A stretch of DNA of 5,309 nucleotides from NCBI GenBank assembly GCA_021783855.1, contig JAJXTL010000185.1, forward strand, positions 1-5,309, in the 5' to 3' direction. Origin of the DNA: Pseudomonadota bacterium. Lineage in GTDB: Bacteria > Pseudomonadota > Gammaproteobacteria > Burkholderiales > Gallionellaceae. A model generated the notes under the pieces. That model saw nothing but the letters and a program-made list of their open reading frames with translations. It was not told where the DNA came from and did no database searches. Shown one piece after another: positions 1 through 5,309 of the stretch. The translations under genes were made by a program, and so were the position numbers. Each line of letters begins with the position of its first letter. The first letter of the stretch is position 1.

Positions 1-3000
1 AGTGCTTCTGCGGCACCTGTCCCTGCGCGATGAGCAGAAAACTGGCCAGGCGCGCTTCCGATGCCAGCAGGTCGTAGCAGGACGGATCGCGGCGCCGTTC
101 GCCCACGTCGTAACCGATGGTCAGCAAACTGCATGACGTATCGTAGAGAAATTCAAAATCCATCAGCGCCAGTTCGCGGCAACGCGCCACCAAATCGTCG
201 ATGATACTGAGCCGCTCCACTGCGCCCTTGTAAAGGGGCACTGCCGCCGCGGCTGACGGCAGCGCTCCAGTGCCCACTGCGCGTTCTCTGGCCAATTCCT
301 CCAGTGTCGGGATGTTGCTGAAGTGTCGCGGCACGGGCGCCAGGAATCCAAGGTCATCCCGAAGTGCGCGGGATTGCTGGTCGAAGGCTTGGGCCCAGTA
401 ATATAGTTCGCCGTCGATATCGATATCCGCCGGCAGCCATGCAACCAGCCCCCCGCCAACAAGGTGAATCTCATCCAGCACGTTGTCGGCGGCAGCCAGT
501 GTCTGTGGCTGCCCGTCCAGTGTGAGTGTGCGGAGTGTGTCCTGCAGAAACTTGATCTTTTTCGCAAGATCCGGAGTGGGTGACGAGGGCACGTGTTCGG
601 CAAGCACCTGCAAGGTGTCCTGCAGACCCTGAAACGCGTTTGATGACAACACCGGCTGATCTTTCAACTCGGACAGACCCGCTTGCAAGGTGAGCAAGCT
701 GCCGGCCAGGTTGCCGCTGTCCACCGAAGAGACGTATTGCGGGTGTAGCGGTTGCAGCGTGCGCGTGTCGTACCAGTTGTAAAAATGGCCGCGGTAGCGT
801 TCCAGCTTTTCCATCGTGGCCAGTGTGTTCCCGGCGAGCCGCAGGAATTCTCCGGCGGGAATGTAACCGAAATCGTACGCAGCCAGGTTTGCCAGTAGCG
901 ACATGCCGATGTTTGTGGGCGAGGTACGAGAAGCGATGAGTGGCTCCGGATATTCCTGGAAGTTATCGGGCGGCAGCCAGTTGTCCTGTGGTCCGACAAA
1001 GTCCGCGAAGAAGCGCCACGTTCGCCGGGCCGACGCCCGCAGGAACGCCCGTTGATCAACGGTCAAGTCCGGTACGGGAGACACCAGCGGTAGGCTGATC
1101 CACCACCCGACGGCGGGCGACACCAGCCAGAGCAACAATACAGGCGCACAGAAGAGCAACTCCGCCAGCCTGCTACCCACCAATGCCAAAGCCAAGCCCA
1201 GCATCACCGCCAGAACAGGCGCGACCCACATCTCCCTGAAAAAATCGGCCAGCGTACGGCGCGCGTTGCGGCTTGAATAGGATCGCAGCTGCCAGAGCAG
1301 CAATCCGCGTTGAGTGAACAGCATCCGCACACCCGAGCGCAGGATCGCATCCAGACAAATCAGCGTGTCGTAGGGCAACAGGACAAACGTCAGCAAGGCG
1401 ATTGCTATTGAGCGGCACACGGTTTTGCCTGTCAGGATCAGGTGCACCTGCCAATCACGTTCTTCAGGCTTGCGAACGAGCTCGATCACGGTGGACAGCA
1501 AGGTGGGCAGGAACACCACCCCCGCGACCAGCATGGTCCAGAACCACGCCGGCCCCGGACCAAACAGCCAGCCTCCTGCCAGCAAGGCCAGCAGCGACGG
1601 CGACACGAGGCTGCGTCTAAGGTTGTCGAAAATTTTCCACACCGACAAGACTGAGAGCGGGTTCGGTTGCCGCTTCGCCTTCAGTCCATTTGGCTTATTT
1701 GACGCTGGCTGCGCGGCCGGTCCGGGCACACGCGAGAGCAGCCAGCCGGCAAGCTGCCAGTCGCCGCGTATCCAGCGGTGCCGCCGACTGGCCTCCATGG
1801 CGTAACTGGCCGGATGCTCTTCAATCAGGTCGACATCGGTCACCAGTGCCGAACGCGCATACCCGCTTTCCAGCAAATCGTGACTGAGAATGAGATTCTC
1901 CGGAAAGCGTCCATCGACCGCCCGACGAAAAGCGTCCACATCGTAGATACCCTTGCCGATGAACGACCCCTCCCCGAAAATATCCTGGTAGACATCCGAC
2001 ACCTCGCGCGTGTAGGGATCGATGCCTGCCTCACCCGCAAACAGTTTCGTAAAGCGTGACTGGCCTGCACTGGTCAGGCTGATCGAAGCGCGTGGCTGCA
2101 GGATCGCGTAGCCTTCGACTATGCGCCCCTTGCTGGCATCGTAAACAGGCTGATTGAGAGGATGAGCGATGTTACCTATCAGTGTGCGCGCCGCGTCGCG
2201 GGGCAGTTGCGTGTCGGTATCCAGGGTGATGACGTACTTGATCGAACTGAAAATGGACGCATCACCGACAATCTCCGAGAAGGCAGTTTGCGCCTCTCCT
2301 CTGAGCCGGGCATTGAACTGCTCCAGTTTGCCGCGTTTGCGCTCATAGCCCATCCACACCCGCTCAAATGGATTCCACAGCCGAGGCCTGTGAAACAGAT
2401 AAAAGATGCACGGGCGGTCCCCACTGTAGGTCTCGTTGAGCGCCTGGACAGCTGCGCGCGCGTAGGCGAGCAACGCATCATCGTCTGGCAGCGTTTGCTC
2501 GGGCGCATCAGGAAAATCCGTCAACAAGGCAAAGAACAGATTCGGATCGCGATTACCGAGATAGCGAATCTCCAGCGCTTCGAGAAGATCATCAATCTCT
2601 TGCGGCCTGCTCAGCAAGGTGGGAACAACCACCATGGCGCGGTGAATATCCGGGATGCCCTGCGAGAAATCCAATCGTGGCAAGGCACGAGGCGGCAAGA
2701 GCAGCGTAACCAGCAGGTTCACCAGCGAGACGGCCAGCGCCGAGGTGCTAATTATGCCGGTGATCGCAAAAAACCAGTAGCGCCAGTCACTTAAGCCGAA
2801 CCCGCCGAAAGAGAAAAGTACGACCGATGTCGAAAGTAGCGTGAACAACAGGATCGGGCCGAGGTAAAGGCTAAGGCGGAAATTCCGGCTCGCCAGGCTG
2901 GCCCGCAATTTCCACGAAAAACGGCAGCCGACCGCACGCTCCAGACTCTGCCGTCCATGATCGATCAGGTAGTATCCGACATGCGCGGCGCGATTGTTGG

Positions 3001-4213
3001 TACTCAATCGCTCTGCGGCAGTCTGCGCGAGAACAATGGCTGCGCGTGCCACCGCCAACTCACTGCGCGAACTACCCTTCGCCACGTCTTCGATGGCATG
3101 CCGGTAGCGGTCGCGGGTGGCGAAATCCTGGGCTGCGTGCATCCCCGCCGGGTCTTCACGCAAGGTCTGTTCGACGACACTGAGCGACTCTACATAATTC
3201 TTCCAGTTCATCGCGCCGATGAAGCGTAGACTGCCGATACTGTTTGCGATCGAGATCTGGTTGGTCGCTGCCGTTCGTCCGGCCGCCTCCGACAAAGCTG
3301 TTGCGGTCACCCCTTGTTCGAGCAGTTTTTGCTCGACCCAGGTTTGAACGAACGCCATAGCGGGCCCCTGAGCTTGGAGTCTGTCGTAAAATTCCTCCAC
3401 AAACGGCGCGGTCAGAGGCACATCGGCATAGGCAAACTCGGCGAGCAACTGGATCAGCTGTTTCGGTTCCCGTTCGGCCGTCGCGAGCATGCGGTCCGCC
3501 CATGTAATGGCCGCGTCGCGCTCCTCGCGCCGACGGGCGATACGCAACCCGACACGGCGCAGGTTTTCCAGCAGCGCCAACTGCAGCATGATCGGGAATG
3601 CCCACAATTCGCCCAGTTTTAACGGTTCAGCGGTCTGGTAGGCGGCGACGAACTGGGTGGCGTTGTCGCTGTCGATACGACCGTCCATGTGAGAGATCAA
3701 CTCCAGCGCCAAGTCATAGATGCGGGGGAAACCGGCTGACAGGCCATCAGTCAGTCGCGGCAACTGCCGGCTGTACCCGCGCGGCAGATGCCGGCGCGCC
3801 AGAGTGATCTGCTGCTCGATCAGATAGAAATTGTCGAGCAACCAGGCCTCTGCCGATACGATCCGTTGCCCCGACGTGGCTGCGGCTGTCACAACATCGT
3901 ACGCCGCCAGCAGAACGCGCGCATTGTCCGCCAGTCGCGGCAGCAACCTGTCCGGTCCAGGACGCGGATCGATTTTATGCTGGCCAGCCAGCGTGACCGC
4001 GTGACGCTTTAGTTGCTCGATGCTGAACAGCTCAGAGCGCAGCAACTCGGTATCCCGGTCATTACGCGGCGGTTTCCACTCGCGTGCAGAAAATCCCAAC
4101 TCTTTGATAACGATGATATCCTCCTCTCCATAACCCGGATGCTCGGCGCAGCGCAGGCCTTGCGAACTGTCTTGAATGAAAACGGCAGATGATCGCTCAA
4201 TAGGCGTAAGCAT
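1..4213 (-). CDS. ndvB: Cyclic beta-glucan synthase, NdvB/ChvB type, N-terminal half (partial, runs off left edge)
   Basis: Inner-membrane enzyme that builds cyclic beta-1,2-glucan from UDP-glucose for export to the periplasm, where such glucans serve osmoadaptation and host interaction (family knowledge). The frame is open from ATG 4213 to the left edge: 1,404 codons, about half the usual 2,700-2,900 residues. Seen: an N-terminal region with WLLDNFYLIE (124-133) and DFATRDRYRH (363-372); two membrane segments (about 449-469, 479-506); PPRALPRLDF (507-516) opening the GT84 domain; DTD (665-667), GEGSFIGKGIYDVDAF (747-762), SHDLLES (777-783) and HRWIRGDWQ (812-820); about five more membrane segments (872-1042); then the glycoamylase-like domain with RTSPTNIG (1096-1103), GHFYNWYDT (1142-1150) and SSVDSGNLAG (1162-1171). 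The GH94 C-terminal part is outside. The start is uncertain: ATG 4213 is the first ATG after an in-frame TGA but lacks a clear ribosome binding site. The linkage made (1,2 or other) is inferred from the family only. Confidence 0.95.
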   Translation of the reverse strand, partial: MLTPIERSSAVFIQDSSQGLRCAEHPGYGEEDIIVIKELGFSAREWKPPRNDRDTELLRSELFSIEQLKRHAVTLAGQHKIDPRPGPDRLLPRLADNARVLLAAYDVVTAAATSGQRIVSAEAWLLDNFYLIEQQITLARRHLPRGYSRQLPRLTDGLSAGFPRIYDLALELISHMDGRIDSDNATQFVAAYQTAEPLKLGELWAFPIMLQLALLENLRRVGLRIARRREERDAAITWADRMLATAEREPKQLIQLLAEFAYADVPLTAPFVEEFYDRLQAQGPAMAFVQTWVEQKLLEQGVTATALSEAAGRTAATNQISIANSIGSLRFIGAMNWKNYVESLSVVEQTLREDPAGMHAAQDFATRDRYRHAIEDVAKGSSRSELAVARAAIVLAQTAAERLSTNNRAAHVGYYLIDHGRQSLERAVGCRFSWKLRASLASRNFRLSLYLGPILLFTLLSTSVVLFSFGGFGLSDWRYWFFAITGIISTSALAVSLVNLLVTLLLPPRALPRLDFSQGIPDIHRAMVVVPTLLSRPQEIDDLLEALEIRYLGNRDPNLFFALLTDFPDAPEQTLPDDDALLAYARAAVQALNETYSGDRPCIFYLFHRPRLWNPFERVWMGYERKRGKLEQFNARLRGEAQTAFSEIVGDASIFSSIKYVITLDTDTQLPRDAARTLIGNIAHPLNQPVYDASKGRIVEGYAILQPRASISLTSAGQSRFTKLFAGEAGIDPYTREVSDVYQDIFGEGSFIGKGIYDVDAFRRAVDGRFPENLILSHDLLESGYARSALVTDVDLIEEHPASYAMEASRRHRWIRGDWQLAGWLLSRVPGPAAQPASNKPNGLKAKRQPNPLSVLSVWKIFDNLRRSLVSPSLLALLAGGWLFGPGPAWFWTMLVAGVVFLPTLLSTVIELVRKPEERDWQVHLILTGKTVCRSIAIALLTFVLLPYDTLICLDAILRSGVRMLFTQRGLLLWQLRSYSSRNARRTLADFFREMWVAPVLAVMLGLALALVGSRLAELLFCAPVLLLWLVSPAVGWWISLPLVSPVPDLTVDQRAFLRASARRTWRFFADFVGPQDNWLPPDNFQEYPEPLIASRTSPTNIGMSLLANLAAYDFGYIPAGEFLRLAGNTLATMEKLERYRGHFYNWYDTRTLQPLHPQYVSSVDSGNLAGSLLTLQAGLSELKDQPVLSSNAFQGLQDTLQVLAEHVPSSPTPDLAKKIKFLQDTLRTLTLDGQPQTLAAADNVLDEIHLVGGGLVAWLPADIDIDGELYYWAQAFDQQSRALRDDLGFLAPVPRHFSNIPTLEELARERAVGTGALPSAAAAVPLYKGAVERLSIIDDLVARCRELALMDFEFLYDTSCSLLTIGYDVGERRRDPSCYDLLASEARLASFLLIAQGQVPQKH
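4120..4125 (-). promoter_or_regulatory. Perfect AGGAGG motif inside the ndvB 5' end, without a well-placed start
   Basis: The minus strand reads GGAGAGGAGGATATC here, an ideal Shine-Dalgarno match within codons 30-32 of the called ndvB frame. The nearest usable in-frame start downstream is TTG at 4099, 20 bases away, which is too far for normal initiation. The ATG at 4213 is therefore kept as the start. The motif may be only coding sequence (Glu-Glu-Asp), but it makes the true N-terminus worth checking. Confidence 0.3.
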
Positions 4214-4265
4214 GTGTGGTAGCAGCGGCCGCTGATATCAGAAAACGTTTCATGTTGAATCTCAT
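4197..4265 (-). CDS. Possible 22-codon leader peptide overlapping the ndvB start
   Basis: An ATG at 4265, with a second in-frame ATG at 4253, opens a 22-codon frame that begins MRFNMKRFLIS and ends THAYAY. It has a basic start, an alanine-rich hydrophobic stretch and an AYA-like cleavage pattern, so it resembles a signal peptide without a mature protein. Its TGA (4197-4199) lies 17 bases inside ndvB in another frame, an arrangement that would allow translational coupling to the weakly primed ndvB ATG. The ribosome binding site is poor (GAGA ahead of the second ATG). It could equally be the remnant of a lost exported gene or chance. No family is recognised. Confidence 0.25.
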   Translation of the reverse strand: MRFNMKRFLISAAAATTHAYAY

Positions 4266-4359
4266 GTGTGCGTCTTGACAGAAGATTTGATTGGAAATAT
4301 CCGGCTCGATTTTGTTAAACCCTCGCCAGCCATTTTGGCAAGTGCTTTCACAGGGATGC

Positions 4360-4376
4360 AGGCAGCTTATCTGCCT
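4360..4376 (-). terminator. Small hairpin after the BON gene, possible weak terminator or processing stem
   Basis: A perfect 6-bp stem, AGGCAG and CTGCCT, encloses the 5-base loop ATAAG (minus-strand reading), 13 bases past the BON stop codon. No T-run follows the stem on the minus strand, and the TTTT lies before it instead. It is therefore not a canonical intrinsic terminator, and read-through from the BON gene into ndvB remains possible. Confidence 0.25.
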
Positions 4377-4388
4377 AAAACCCGCGCC

Positions 4389-4718
4389 CTAATCATCCTT
4401 CTTGAGTTGAATTTTGCTCCTGACCGAGGTGACACCTTCTGTCTCGCGCGCAATTGAAACAGCTTTATCCGCTTCTTCCTGGGTTCTGACCGTTCCGCTC
4501 AAGACCACTGCACCCTGGTGGTCGGTATCGACTTTGATATGCGCCAGACTGCTTATCTTTTCGTCGGCCAGTTTGGCTTTTATCTTTGTTGTGATGACCG
4601 AATCTTTTATGAATGTTTTTGGGTGCGTGCGATCCAAGTCTGAATCGGCGGCATGGGCTGCAAGCGGAGCCAGCAGGGTTCCGATAATGAAACAGCTTGT
4701 TGCGAGTTTTGTTTTCAC
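4389..4718 (-). CDS. Exported BON-domain protein (OsmY-like, single BON)
   Basis: A small periplasmic protein of 109 residues. A signal peptide is clear: Lys2 and Lys4, hydrophobic residues 9-21, and an AHA site ending at residue 23. The mature chain carries one BON domain (about 36-106): the helix DSVITTKIKAKLADE (39-53), the strand HIKVDTD (60-66), the core VVLSGTV (71-77), the helix EEADKAVSIARETEG (81-95) and the closing strand VTSVRSKIQL (96-105). BON domains are thought to bind phospholipid or envelope surfaces, and OsmY-type members respond to osmotic and envelope stress. E. coli OsmY has two BON domains and this protein has one. Start: GTG at 4718, with AAGGA six bases upstream; no nearer ATG fits. 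Codon use looks less GC-rich than in ndvB. It lies 175 bases upstream of ndvB on the same strand, so co-transcription is possible. The exact function is not known. Confidence 0.9.
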   Translation of the reverse strand: MKTKLATSCFIIGTLLAPLAAHAADSDLDRTHPKTFIKDSVITTKIKAKLADEKISSLAHIKVDTDHQGAVVLSGTVRTQEEADKAVSIARETEGVTSVRSKIQLKKDD

Positions 4719-4724
4719 GATCTG

Positions 4725-4729
4725 TCCTT
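4725..4729 (-). promoter_or_regulatory. Ribosome binding site of the BON gene
   Basis: AAGGA on the minus strand, six bases ahead of GTG 4718. It decides the GTG start, which places the basic residues and hydrophobic core of the signal peptide correctly at the N-terminus. Confidence 0.75.
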
Positions 4730-4768
4730 GATTGAAGCAAGAAGCAGGGATGGTCAGGCAAACTTAAA

Positions 4769-4796
4769 AATATATCTGTTCGCTGCCGCACATAAA
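4769..4796 (-). promoter_or_regulatory. Tentative promoter of the BON gene
   Basis: On the minus strand an AT-rich patch contains TATATT (4769-4774), a fair -10 box. A poor -35 candidate, CTTTAT, lies 17 bases upstream. The predicted transcript would start about 40-45 bases before the GTG. A weak -35 would fit a stress sigma factor or an activator, but the sequence alone cannot show this. Confidence 0.25.
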
Positions 4797-4853
4797 GCAA
4801 AATGGAAGGAAAGGGCTGTTGGTATGCGAATAAAAGTACCCGAAATTTGTAGC

Positions 4854-4872
4854 TAGTGCGCGACACGCACTA
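4854..4872. repeat. Perfect inverted repeat (7-bp stem, 5-base loop) near the presumed IS21-type end
   Basis: TAGTGCG (4854-4860) and CGCACTA (4866-4872) are exact reverse complements around the loop CGACA. No T-run follows on either strand, so a terminator is unlikely. The repeat lies 62 bases before the istA-like start codon. A TGTAGC at 4848 just before it could be the terminal TG of the element. It may be a transposase-binding site or part of the terminal repeats. Confidence 0.45.
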
Positions 4873-4890
4873 CCCAGAGTGATTAACCTA

Positions 4891-4911
4891 CCTGCTCTTT
4901 TTTTGAGCAGG
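4891..4911 (+). repeat. Perfect hairpin with a seven-T loop upstream of the istA-like start
   Basis: CCTGCTC (4891-4897) and GAGCAGG (4905-4911) pair perfectly around a loop made only of T (4898-4904). The hairpin ends 22 bases before ATG 4934. There is no T-run after the stem, so it is not a standard terminator on the plus strand. Its place in the presumed leader of a transposase gene suggests a structure that limits translation of read-through transcripts or binds protein (inference). Confidence 0.5.
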
Positions 4912-4933
4912 ACTAACAGTAGATGAACAGGAT

Positions 4934-4991
4934 ATGATCGCCATGAAAGAACTGGGCATAATTCGACGTATGTACTACCGCGCGGGACTAG
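4934..4991 (+). pseudogene. 5' fragment of an IS21-type transposase gene (istA-like), cut by another IS
   Basis: A plus-strand frame starts at ATG 4934 (or in-frame ATG 4943), preceded by CAGGAT. It encodes MIAMKELGIIRRMYYRAGL, which closely resembles the N-terminus of IS21-family IstA proteins, where a helix-turn-helix follows directly (family knowledge from memory). Homology breaks at CTAG 4988-4991, where the end of an IS5/IS1182-type element begins. The frame then reads only three more codons (Ala-Gly-Cys) to a TGA at 5000-5002. The gene is therefore disrupted after about 19 of the several hundred codons expected. The rest, with istB, may lie beyond the inserted element outside the window. 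The family call rests on a short match. Confidence 0.6.
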
Positions 4992-4997
4992 CAGGCT

Positions 4998-5053
4998 GCT
5001 GAAAAACGCTGATTTATTTCCCCTTATCCGCTCCGGTGGGTAAATTTTTCAGC
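4998..5053. repeat. Internal 9-bp inverted repeat at the IS end
   Basis: GCTGAAAAA (4998-5006) and TTTTTCAGC (5045-5053) are exact reverse complements 38 bases apart, with the outer copy within the presumed terminal repeat. They could form a subterminal structure or two transposase contact sites in opposite orientation. Confidence 0.55.
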
Positions 5054-5111
5054 GAATTTTCAATTTTTCACTCGGCAACATGCCGATTTTTCGGGGAAAT
5101 CTCCATTTTTC
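5044..5111. repeat. Repeated ATTTTTC motif plus small hairpin in the noncoding tail of the IS
   Basis: ATTTTTC occurs at 5044-5050, 5063-5069, 5086-5092 and 5105-5111, with a shorter ATTTTC at 5056-5061. Between them, CGGCA (5073-5077) and TGCCG (5081-5085) form a 5-bp stem with a 3-base loop followed by ATTTTTC. On the plus strand this resembles a weak intrinsic terminator that would stop transcription entering the element from the istA side. Some or all copies may be chance in an AT-rich tract. Confidence 0.4.
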
Positions 5112-5137
5112 CGCTTTTTTGGCGGATTTCTGGCGCA

Positions 5138-5309
5138 CTACGCCAATAATCGTCGTATTCTAGCCAGGTTGTACGCTGCTGCGGTGAACAGAAATAGCTG
5201 GTTCACCAGCTTCTTTCCGCGATGCCGCAATTTGCGCATCAAGCCAATGTCTTTCATCCAGCCAAAGCACTCTTCGATCTGCTTGCGTTTCTTGATGCTG
5301 ATCTCATAC
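5138..5309 (-). CDS. IS5/IS1182-type DDE transposase, C-terminal 56 residues (partial)
   Basis: The visible part reads from a codon at 5308 to TAG at 5138-5140. It contains KKRKQIEECFGWMK, then LRHRGKKL and finally AAAYNLARIRRLLA. This is the typical tail of IS5/IS1182-type transposases: the Glu-Glu before CFGW falls where the last acidic residue of the DDE catalytic triad lies, and the closing YNLxRxxxLL helix is common in the family. The enzyme cuts and joins the ends of its own element. It points leftwards, against the istA fragment it interrupts. No frameshift is seen in the visible part. Activity cannot be judged without the rest. Confidence 0.85.
   Translation of the reverse strand, partial: YEISIKKRKQIEECFGWMKDIGLMRKLRHRGKKLVNQLFLFTAAAYNLARIRRLLA

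Larger units (their letters stand above)
4992..5309 (-). mobile_element. IS5/IS1182-type insertion sequence, transposase 3' side (partial, runs off right edge)
   Basis: The element's inner boundary is placed just after CTAG 4988-4991, where the sequence changes from the istA-like frame to CAGGCTGCTGAAAAACGC, a terminal-repeat-like end. From there a 146-base noncoding tail, AT-rich with repeated ATTTTTC, leads to the stop codon of a minus-strand DDE transposase that continues past the right edge. CTAG matches the four-base target preferred by IS5-group elements (family knowledge), which supports the boundary. The partner end and the second target copy are outside, so neither terminal repeat nor duplication can be confirmed. 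Confidence 0.75.

Noticed and set aside
2162..2794. A 210-codon plus-strand open frame
   Set aside because: It is antisense to the GT84 domain of ndvB, whose frame shows clear family motifs (DTD, PPRALPRLDF). The plus-strand product resembles no family I know and is rich in Arg and Gln, as is common for shadows of GC-rich genes.
4009..4200. A 63-codon minus-strand frame at the ndvB 5' end
   Set aside because: It lies in another frame of the same strand, inside the ndvB N-terminus, and shows no recognisable features.
1..4213. The possibility that the many short frames here reflect a decayed gene
   Set aside because: Anchor residues read at positions 124, 363, 665, 814, 1039 and 1147 all fall in one frame from ATG 4213 to the left edge with no stop, so the gene is intact within the window.
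4275..4303. TTGACA on the plus strand at 4275-4280, as a possible -35 box
   Set aside because: The sequence 17 bases downstream (TATCCG) is a poor -10 box, and the promoter would read antisense into the BON gene with no gene to serve.
4692..4694. Cysteine 9 of the BON protein as a lipoprotein cleavage site
   Set aside because: The residues before it (Leu-Ala-Thr-Ser-Cys) lie ahead of the hydrophobic core rather than after it, whereas AHA at 21-23 gives a normal signal peptidase I site.
4414..4731. A 105-codon plus-strand open frame across the BON gene
   Set aside because: It is antisense to the BON gene, which has a signal peptide, a recognisable domain and a good ribosome binding site.
4653..4856. 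A 67-codon plus-strand frame over the BON promoter region
   Set aside because: It is antisense to the BON signal peptide and its upstream region, with no ribosome binding site or family resemblance.

Overview
The window looks like proteobacterial DNA, most likely beta- or gammaproteobacterial. This is inferred from the kind of genes present (an NdvB-type glucan synthase and a secreted BON-domain protein) and from the GC-rich coding sequence. No gene here fixes the genus.

Positions 1-4213 (minus strand) are one long uninterrupted reading frame. It is the N-terminal half of a cyclic beta-glucan synthase (NdvB/ChvB type). It carries the N-terminal region, the membrane-embedded GT84 glycosyltransferase with its DTD and HRWIRGDWQ motifs, and most of the glycoamylase-like domain. 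The frame runs off the left edge, so the C-terminal GH94 (phosphorylase-like) part lies outside. The frame is intact over 1,404 codons.

Positions 4214-4388 are a short intergenic region. It holds a small hairpin and a 22-codon signal-peptide-like mini-ORF whose stop overlaps the start of the synthase. Positions 4389-4718 (minus) encode a 109-residue exported BON-domain protein of the OsmY kind, with a GTG start and a good ribosome binding site. The BON gene and the synthase point the same way and may be co-transcribed. Both act in the cell envelope, which suggests an osmotic or envelope-stress theme (inference).

Positions from about 4734 to the right edge are mobile-element territory. After the BON promoter region come two perfect hairpins and then the first 19 codons of a plus-strand gene resembling the start of an IS21-type transposase (IstA). 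This is cut at a CTAG by the end of a second element, whose minus-strand IS5/IS1182-type transposase C-terminus (5138-5309) runs off the right edge. The arrangement is an IS inserted inside another IS, next to the BON gene's upstream region.

I saw no tRNA, rRNA, CRISPR array or clearly new system. The points most worth a second look are the nested IS junction, the mini-ORF overlapping the synthase start, and the T7-loop hairpin ahead of the broken transposase gene.
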